A stretch of DNA of 15,000 nucleotides from Botryococcus braunii (Eukaryota; Chlorophyta; Trebouxiophyceae): assembly GCA_002005505.1 (NCBI GenBank), contig KV908510.1:288039-303038 (forward strand), written 5' to 3'. Positions 1-15,000 of this stretch are shown one piece after another. The notes beneath the pieces are model-generated. The model did no database searches. It was given only the letters and a program-made list of their open reading frames with translations, and was not told where the DNA came from. The translations under genes were made by a program, and so were the position numbers. Position 1 is the stretch's first letter. The number at the start of each line of letters is the position of its first letter.

Positions 1-275
1 CCCCCCCCCTCGCAACATTCCAAGACAGCAACCCTGTGACATGCCAATGGAGTTTCGTGTGACAAGGGTGACATGGATGTCACGGGGGGCGTCACAAGGG
101 ATGTGACGTCCCCCGTGACATCAATGGGACAATCCAGGAGCCCCGAGTGGCATCCCATTGTGCCATCCCCTGGAACATTCGCTCCCGACATCCCTTGCAA
201 CATCCCCCATAGAAAGCCCTGGATCGTCCCCTTGAACATTCCTCTGACAATCGGGGTACACCCCCAATGGCACCC
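1..275. repeat. Degenerate short-unit minisatellite
   Basis: Two loose repeat themes are visible: 'gtgaca' with 'tgtcac' variants at about 35-125, and variants of 'cccttgaacattcc' or 'cccttgcaacatcccc' at about 165-245. Copies are diverged and unequal in length. No exon is recognisable on either strand. On the minus strand this could be a later intron or the downstream flank of the J-protein gene. Confidence 0.4.
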
Positions 276-277
276 CA

Positions 278-505
278 GGTCAGAACGAACTTTGGCCAGG
301 AGTAGAGTTTCCAAGCCAGCTTCCACCAGCAGAAGAATTTTTCCGAGGTAGTTTTTGGGAACCAGCAAATTTCGCCGCCGCCACAATTTCCCAGGTATTT
401 TTGGCCACCAAAGATCCGGCCATCAGCACATTTTCCAAGTTAGTGTTGGCCACTAGCACATTTGGCCAGCAGTATCTTTTCCGAGGAAGCAAAGATGCTA
501 TCAGA
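278..505. repeat. Degenerate minisatellite, units of roughly 30 bp
   Basis: Recurring words are 'ttttccgagg', 'ttggccacca', 'ttggccagcag' and 'ccagcacattt', for example near 295, 340, 410, 460 and 470. Units are imperfect and irregularly spaced. The reading frames across it follow the repeat rather than any protein family, so I call no gene. Confidence 0.5.
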
Positions 506-630
506 GTGTCCCTAATACACTCCATGCCTGTCTCTCCGCGCGCTCACCCGTGCCAGTGAATCACCAGGGAGCATAGCAAGGAAGGTAAAGAGATGTGGGA
601 GGGGAGTAAGAATTGCGGTAGGTCACTTTC

Positions 631-763
631 AGATTCTAAGCCTAATACATTCAATTCAATGATGAACAAATGAATTACAATATTGTTGAAAAAATTGAGA
701 TTCTAAGCCTATTACAATAAATTTAATGATGAACTAATGAATTGCAATGATGTTAAAAAGTGG
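631..763. repeat. Tandem duplication, 2 copies of about 67 bp, AT-rich
   Basis: Copy 1 starts at 631 and copy 2 at 698, each with 'agattctaagcct'. Both continue through 'atgatgaac' and 'atgaatt' with scattered substitutions. The pair is clearly more AT-rich than the flanking GC-rich repeats. Confidence 0.7.
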
Positions 764-923
764 ATCGCAAACAGAAAGAAGTACATAATCAACTACATTT
801 CAGCTTCAAAAGGTCACTTAGAGAGATGCTGGAGGGAAGCAAGAGATGCAAAGGCATAAGTCTGCATGTCACCAGGGCATACATAAGGAACCTAAAGATA
901 TGGGGGAAGTATGAGACACAGGA

Positions 924-1052
924 GGTCACTTCAAAAAGACGAGACATGTCATTGAGAGGTGCTGGGGGTCACTTTAAAAGACGAGAGATGTCATTTAGAA
1001 ATGCTGGAGGTCACGTAAAAAGACGAGAGATGTCATTGAGATGTGCTGGGAG
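924..1052. repeat. Tandem repeat, three units of 42-43 bp
   Basis: Units begin at 924, 967 and 1009 with 'ggtcac', and a partial fourth begins near 1051. Each contains 'aaaagacgaga' followed by 'atgtcatt' and ends in 'tgctgg'. Because 42 is a multiple of three, a plus-strand frame shows a pseudo-periodic 14-residue peptide. I regard that as a by-product of the repeat. Confidence 0.7.
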
Positions 1053-1119
1053 TCACAGGATCCCAAACTCACCGAGGCGCAGCAACAGAACATAAAGAGA
1101 TTTTTGGGGGTTATTCCGA

Positions 1120-1562
1120 CGTGCGGGGGGTCCTCAACAGATGCAACGGGCAGCAGCATCCCTGCCTCACAGGGGCGCAACAAGGGAAGTGTTGACGGAA
1201 GCGGGGAGGTCTTGCAAGATATGCGGCAGACAGCCACGTTCCCAGCCTCACCGAGGCAAACTTTCATAACAAGGAAACTATTAAAGCACGCAGGGGGTCA
1301 TTAAGAGATCTGACGGGCAGCGTCGTATTTCCTACCCGGGGAGCGCAACAACGGAAGTGATAAAGGATGCAGGGGGGGCCACAAAGAAATGCGGCAGGCA
1401 GCTGCGTCCTTGCCTCAACAGGACGCAGCATTGTTCACAACGGAATTGAAAACGCAAGCGGGGGGTGTCATTAAGCGATGTGGCAAGCAGTAGTGTCCCT
1501 GTCCTCATCGGGGCGCAATGTTGTTAGCAAGGGAATTGTTAAAGCAAGCGGGGGGGGGGGGG
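1120..1562. repeat. Degenerate minisatellite, about five units of 79-90 bp
   Basis: Units start with a G run followed by a form of 'gtcattaagagatg', near 1122, 1203, 1292, 1371, 1459 and 1549. Each continues with a 'gcggcaggcagc'-like block, a 'ccctgcctcaccggggcgcaacaa'-like block (broken in some copies), and 'ggaa...gttaaagcaagc'. Internal substitutions are frequent, so the array is old. No gene is supported in it. Confidence 0.6.
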
Positions 1563-1851
1563 GTCACCAAGCTCGACTTGGCCCTGCAAGGAGATGTCCG
1601 GGAAGAGGTCTCGTTTCAGTCCCGCCACGAAGGCACCCCCTCCCCCTGCTCTTTGCATCACCACCTGGGCTGCACCTCCCAGACCCCAGATTCAACGTCT
1701 ATCCTTGCCAAGCTCCGCATTCGCTCTGTTCCATTCTATTCCCTGTCTTCTCCGCTGCTCAATCTTCTTTCTCACCAACTTTTTGGCCGCCGGTTGGGGG
1801 GCGGGGGGGTCTGGCTTCGGGTTGTTTCATTCGGGTGGTTTCATACCCCTT

Positions 1852-2262
1852 CAATCCCCTTCCCTTTCCTTTCCTTTCCTTTCCATTCATTTCATTTCCG
1901 TTCATCTTCCTTTGTTTATTGTTTTTTTTTCTCCTCTCTGTCCCTTCACATCCCTTCTCTTCCCTTCCCTTCCTTCACCCGCCTTTCAACCTCATTTCCG
2001 TTCCATTCCTTTCCTTTCCTTCCCGTTCCCTTCCCTTCCTTTCCTTTCCGTTCCTCTCCTTCCCTTCTCCTCCCCTGTCTTCTGCCCCCTTCCATCCCCT
2101 TGCTTTGCTTCAGATTGCTTTGCTTTGCTGCCCTGCACCTCCACCTGTATCCTTTCCCCTCTTTTTCCTCGTTTGCCCCATCCTGTCCTGGTTTTCTTTC
2201 CTCTCCTTTCCAACCCTTTCGCTACCTTTCCTGCCTCATGCCCGTTCTGTTCTATGTTTTTG
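1852..2262. repeat. Polypyrimidine tract with imperfect (TTTCC)n
   Basis: About 400 bases are almost pure C and T on the plus strand, built from 'tttcc', 'cttcc' and 'ttcctttcc' words. Since the J-protein gene runs on the minus strand, its transcript would be purine-rich here, just after exon 3. Long frames read through this tract are low-complexity (Ser, Phe, Pro, Leu) and not credible proteins. Confidence 0.75.
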
Positions 2263-2316
2263 CCATAGATCAACCATTCCAGAGGAGTGGCCTGGAAAAA
2301 TGCAAGTGAGGAGTAC

Positions 2317-4600
<2,284 letters not shown>

Positions 4601-4604
4601 CTCT

Positions 4605-4907
4605 TCAACCAGGAAAATGTACCGGGTTCAAACCTTGCAGAGCCCTAATTTCCTCACAAATTGAAAAGGGTAACCACTGTTGCACCTCTTTTGGAATCTT
4701 TACATAAGCTGTGTCAACATTCTCACCAACTAAGGTCACAGTAACTAAGTACTCTTTTCTCTTTTCGTATTTCTGAACCAGCTCAACCCATGGCTTCAGA
4801 TGAAGTGTTCTAAAACGTTCATAATGTGTAGAAACAGGAGGCGTAAGTGTGTTGCAGTGATCGCCCCGCAAACTTGCTCCGTCAGGAAGCGGGTCTCCAG
4901 GGATAGT
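4605..4907 (-). CDS. Unrecognised terminal exon, 100 codons plus stop
   Basis: I do not recognise the family. The frame is open for 100 codons from a good 3' splice site (pyrimidine-rich 'cccctccag' before 4907, phase 0) to TGA at 4605. The product looks like ordinary globular protein, with HYERFRTLHLKPWVELVQKY, charged EKRKEY, LVTVTLVGENVDTAYVKIP, and a Trp-rich end. Codons favour A or T in third position, unlike the GC-rich Kir exons. No membrane segment or signal peptide is seen. Upstream exons were not identified. Its stop lies four bases before the J-protein ATG, so the two could share one transcript. Alternatively it could be a remnant of a mobile element. Confidence 0.45.
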   Translation of the reverse strand, partial: TIPGDPLPDGASLRGDHCNTLTPPVSTHYERFRTLHLKPWVELVQKYEKRKEYLVTVTLVGENVDTAYVKIPKEVQQWLPFSICEEIRALQGLNPVHFPG

Positions 4908-5011
4908 CTGGAGGGGATGAAAATTGAGAAAGTAATTTACAACATCTTCAATTCAAATTATTGGCTTTTAATAAGTGTTTCGGAAACCTCATCTGTCTGC
5001 TCTTCGATCTA

Positions 5012-5110
5012 TCAAGTGAACTCGATCACACAACAGGAGCCGGTCAAAGCATTGGCTACAACACCTGATACCAAATCTTCATGCATGAAGTGCCCCATTA
5101 TTTGAAATAA
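5012..5110 (-). other. Short coding-like stretch, unrecognised
   Basis: A minus-strand frame here reads GHFMHEDLVSGVVANALTG and then CCVIEFT before a TGA. Composition resembles the exon at 4605-4907, and it lies about 105 bases upstream of it. I could not find splice sites that join the two in frame, so this is only a possible exon fragment. Confidence 0.2.
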
Positions 5111-5159
5111 GAAAATGCCTTCAAACTTGCAATGGCGGTTCTCAGTCTTTGGTCTACTG

Positions 5160-5345
5160 GAGTTGCAAACGGAGTACGCAGCACACCGGCACACCCCGCA
5201 CAAATCGTACTACGAATCGTACTACCCCGGGCGTCGGTACCCTGGGTACCATATCCAAAGTTAAAGGAAAAGTGAAATATGAAGTTAGAAAGGCACCGGG
5301 GCACCGTGACTGTTAGGGTACCGGGGGCCTGAGAGCGATATATTC
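5160..5345. other. Short direct and inverted repeats around 'cgtacta' and 'ggtaccc'
   Basis: The word 'aatcgtacta' appears at about 5205 and 5214. 'ggtaccctgggtacc' at about 5236-5250 is an imperfect palindrome, and 'gggtaccggggg' recurs near 5316. No gene is seen in 5120-5560. The region is mildly AT-rich and looks intergenic or intronic. Confidence 0.4.
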
Positions 5346-5569
5346 ACTTTTCCCTGTACAGCTACATGTAAAGCGTAATATATAGTTGGCAGCAGCCGGC
5401 CCATTGGCTGCCTGGCTGCTAGGGCTCCGCAGGACACCCTGTTCCCCCCCGTCACAGCGCCTGTGGCGGTGGGAGATGCCTTGCTATCTCATGAGGATCA
5501 TTCTACAGTTCATTGTCTCGCTTTTGCCTTAGCTGCTGAGACCGCTATCCGCGAAAATATGTCATGTAA

Positions 5570-6288
5570 CTAGACTTGCGCAGGCATGCCTAGCCCGGCC
5601 GAGCTAATCTTCCAGTAGCTATGGTGATTTATCCACTCCCTGACCTCGCAGGGCATCCATGTCACAAGTGCAAAAGCATCAACCAACTTGCCAATACCAT
5701 TTTTGACAAACCACTTCTTCGTTGTTTTCTTTGTTTGTGGCGCTGTATCATACTTATAAGTATATGTCACATTACTAAGCGTGTTTGGATAATCTAGAAG
5801 TTCAATACAAAGACTGCCATCTACGGCCCAATCAGGACATTGGCTGGCCCCAAAACGACTGGCGCGAAAGCGACCTTGGTAAGGCTGGCCTGTCCTTCCA
5901 GTATTTCCAGCCTTATCAACACAAGAGGTACTGGTAATGCAAGCAGACATCCTAGAGCTAGCCTGACTTCTAGACCGTTTTCATCTTTTGTCATTAACAG
6001 TCTATATATGAATCTCTCTCCATTATTTCCAGTCTCAGATGCGTAATATGTCAGCCGTGTGAAATTCAACGTGCATTCAATAGTGATGTCGCAAGGATCG
6101 CCTTTTCCTCGCATTCTGTATCGAAAGCAGCAGTCTGGAGCTCCAGCTCCTTGGAGCTGGAGCTCGTTCATCACATTCGACATGAGATGTCTGCGCTCTC
6201 TGCATATCTTCGAATAGGAAGCCTTTCTCTGACTGCGGGTCCTTGATAATTCTAAAGCACAAATAGAGGTCGCTGTCAGATGCATCCT
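5570..6288 (-). pseudogene. Frame-broken, cysteine-containing coding remnant, unrecognised
   Basis: Three minus-strand frames in succession look like protein. About 6288-6170 gives SDSDLYLCFRIIKDPQSEKG. About 6170-6000 gives CCFRYRMRGKGDPCDITIEC, then LTYYASETGNNGERF. About 5945-5575 gives SQCPDWAVDGSLCIELLDYP, then VREWINHHSYWK. I found no introns that join them in phase. Codon use is AT-leaning, as at 4605-4907. A perfect 13-bp-arm hairpin (6138-6165) lies at the first frame change. The cysteines hint at an extracellular protein, but no family is recognised. It is either a decayed gene or a set of unresolved exons. Confidence 0.3.
6138..6165. repeat. Perfect inverted repeat, 13-bp arms with 2-base spacer
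   Basis: Arm 'gagctccagctcc' (6138-6150) is followed by 'tt' and its exact reverse complement (6153-6165). It sits within the frame-broken coding remnant, at the point where the plausible reading frame changes. Confidence 0.9.
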
Positions 6289-6457
6289 CAGGCTTAAGTG
6301 ATAAACGGTTTCCGTGCCGCTATGGAATATTTTACCCGGTGGAAGCTTCCACCGCGGCGGCGGGGCCGGGGTAAAACCATTCTAGATGTATCGGTAGGTG
6401 TCCACCATGCTATAGTATATCCGAGACATAGCTACGCAGCATATATACGGTCGTCAG

Positions 6458-6806
<349 letters not shown>

Positions 6807-6810
6807 CACA

Positions 6811-7004
6811 CCATAATATGCCAACGGAACATAGTATTCTCGCTCATCCGCCAGTTTGATTGTTGCGGATTCATTCGTAATTCCTTCGTTTCCCTCATTA
6901 GGAGTTAGGATTTAGGGTTCCAAAGGAATATTGGAACAGCGGAAGAGTTCCATCGGAATAGCGGAACAAGTATATGTTAGCAACGTTCCGTTGGCATACT
7001 ATGG
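6811..7004. repeat. Inverted repeat, 20-bp arms matching 19/20, 154-bp loop
   Basis: 'ccataatatgccaacggaac' at 6811-6830 is the reverse complement, with one mismatch, of 6985-7004. The loop contains several 'ggaata', 'ggaaca' and 'ttcc' words. No target-site duplication or transposase is evident. The remainder of 7005-7240 shows no gene. Confidence 0.75.
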
Positions 7005-7239
7005 GAGTCTTTGCCACCGATTTGGTTCTGCACCTGTGGAACCAAATTTAAACGAAACATTCACATCAGTTTCGTCCTTGAGGGCCCCAGGACTAAAAGA
7101 GAGTCTAGAATAGAAGGGTTTTTAAAATGCATATTATAGAGTCGCTTTTAGCAACAGGGCCCGCAAGGCACGCGAGACCAAAAGAAGCCAAAGGGTGTGC
7201 ATGAATATCACGCCTCATGACTAATTAGCTATAAGGCGG

Positions 7240-7410
7240 GTTTGCATTTCACGCCACAGCGGAATTCCACTGCAGCAAGTCACGTCATCCTGGGCACAGT
7301 AAGCATGTTGCGTAATACCGTTGCCAATGTAGCATGTCAGGTGACCTCATCCCACAGGGTGCACCTCATTCCAGTGAGCATGCCATGCCATCCCAGTAAA
7401 GCACGTGTTG
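7240..7410. repeat. Degenerate repeat with 'cagtaagcatg' and 'cagtgagcatgc' words
   Basis: Loose units contain 'tcatcctgggcacagtaagcatg', 'tcattccagtgagcatgcc' and 'catcccagtaaagcacgtg'. The interval 7410-7820, just downstream of the Kir-like stop codon on the minus strand, would include its 3' UTR. I see no clear polyadenylation signal or gene there. Confidence 0.35.
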
Positions 7411-7820
7411 TAGCTGCTCGGCGCTGCCAAGCTGTCAAAAATATAACCCGTTCCAGCTGTGCGGCATTATTTCCGTTCAAACGTACAAACTTCTACCCCG
7501 ACAGCCGCCGTGACTCAGCACACGCAGCATGCAACTTCCATCCTATAAGCCACCAAGATCTCGGCACCTGTGTGAACGTGGACATGTCCACTCAGACAGC
7601 CCCAAGACCTCAGCAGCACGTGCAGCAATTGCAAGACTTCCACCAACGCAGACTCCGGGCCTTCATCCCGGACTAACATTATGCTTCATGCTTCAGGAGG
7701 GCGTGGTTGCTGTTCAAAAACCTCCGGCAGAATGGCGGGGCCCGACTCTTAATCAGAGCAGGCACCCTCAACTCCATTCACAAAAGGGGGACCTAAATAG
7801 GCCCGGAATATGCGTAACCT

Positions 7821-14023
<6,203 letters not shown>

Positions 14024-14155
14024 CTGCGCACCCCATGTGGACCCATGTGACCACCGCTAGGAGACCCGCACTATGCGCCTGGCCCCTCCATGTAGACCCA
14101 TGCGCATCGAAGGCCACGCTGAAATGTGGGGCTGAGGCGCGCCAAAATAAAAACC

Positions 14156-14159
<4 letters not shown>

Positions 14160-14199
<40 letters not shown>

Positions 14200-14200
14200 A
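14160..14200. repeat. Short (CA)n microsatellite
   Basis: About 40 bases of CA lie upstream of the first visible Kir-like exon, presumably in an intron. The stretch 14205-14580 shows no gene I can support. Confidence 0.95.
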
Positions 14201-14581
14201 CATAAAAAGGGACAAAATAGCAGAAAAAGAAAAGAAGACGCCTCAGTGTATGCTTGTCATACCCCAGTTGAACTAGTTTGCGCAGAAGGTTGAGCCATCA
14301 CACGAGCAAATGTTAGAGAAGGACCCACTGAATGGATGAATGTGACAGACAGACACACCACAAGCAAAAGCCGTGCTTACAGATTACCTGTCACAAAGAG
14401 CCACGTGTGACCCATCACCACGCGTTTGGTAAAACCCATGTGGCACTTTTGAGCAGGAAGGCAGGAAGGGCCCCGCCACATGCCTCTGCTCATTTTTCTG
14501 TGTTGTCTCACCCGAAGACACACACATGGACGGGGACGGACAGGACACTGCACGCCCGCCCGCACTCACGTCGTGCTTGTG

Positions 14582-14879
<298 letters not shown>

Positions 14880-15000
14880 TTTAAGTGTAAGTGGTGGTTT
14901 GCCGCGGCCGCAGGATTGTACAGAAATCCCTGCAATGCCCTCTCTCCACTACCTCGCTCCCTCTCCGTTCCCCCGCACATTTGAAACATCCATGCCTTCC

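Noticed and set aside
924..1052. CRISPR-like array
   Set aside because: Units are contiguous repeats with no unique spacers, in a eukaryotic intron-rich context.
760..1095. Plus-strand peptide with 14-residue repeats (GGHFKRREMSFRNA type)
   Set aside because: The periodicity is explained by 42-bp DNA repeats. The frame does not persist into the related longer units, and there are no splice or start signals.
6905..6925. Telomere-like 'ttaggatttagggtt'
   Set aside because: Only one and a half imperfect units, not an array.
14384..14440. Minus-strand segment FTKRVVMGHTWLFVTG as the missing first strand of Kir domain 1
   Set aside because: It loosely resembles the opening Kir strand, but its possible donors are phase 1 or 2. 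The downstream exon at 14023 needs phase 0, and conserved residues are too few.

Overview
This window is eukaryotic nuclear DNA. It holds short exons with GT-AG introns, very long (CA)n, (GT)n, (CT)n and (GA)n arrays, and many degenerate minisatellites. All genes I can support lie on the minus strand. The J-protein resembles the plant OWL1 branch of the DNAJC11 family (a 'GLEAGLE' stretch after the J domain). Together with the GC-rich exons and bulky repeat-filled introns, this suggests a green-lineage alga with a large genome. That placement is an inference; another protist or invertebrate is not excluded.

Layout, left to right. Positions 1-2316 hold minisatellites and a pyrimidine-rich tract, with no exon I recognise. 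Positions 2317-4600 hold the first three exons of a DNAJC11/OWL1-type J-domain gene. Its later exons should lie at lower coordinates, mostly outside the window. Positions 4605-4907 hold an unrecognised 100-codon terminal exon whose stop codon lies four bases before the J-protein start codon. Positions 5570-6288 hold coding-like but frame-broken sequence. Positions 6458-7820 hold a (CA)n array, a 20-bp inverted repeat and unannotated DNA.

Positions 7821-14023 hold six consecutive exons of an inward-rectifier potassium channel (Kir) type gene, ending in a stop codon. Splice phases agree at all five junctions and give a 373-residue open reading. It contains most of one Kir cytoplasmic domain, a linker of about 35 residues, and then a second complete Kir cytoplasmic domain. 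One uninterrupted exon (11619-11798) encodes the end of domain 1, the linker and the first strands of domain 2. No membrane or pore segment lies between them. This two-domain Kir tail is the most interesting object here. The pore is not visible and, if present, must lie upstream beyond 15000 or be unrecognised in 14024-15000.

The J-protein and the Kir-like protein have no evident functional link. They are simply neighbours on one strand. Nearly every intron carries its own unrelated tandem repeat.
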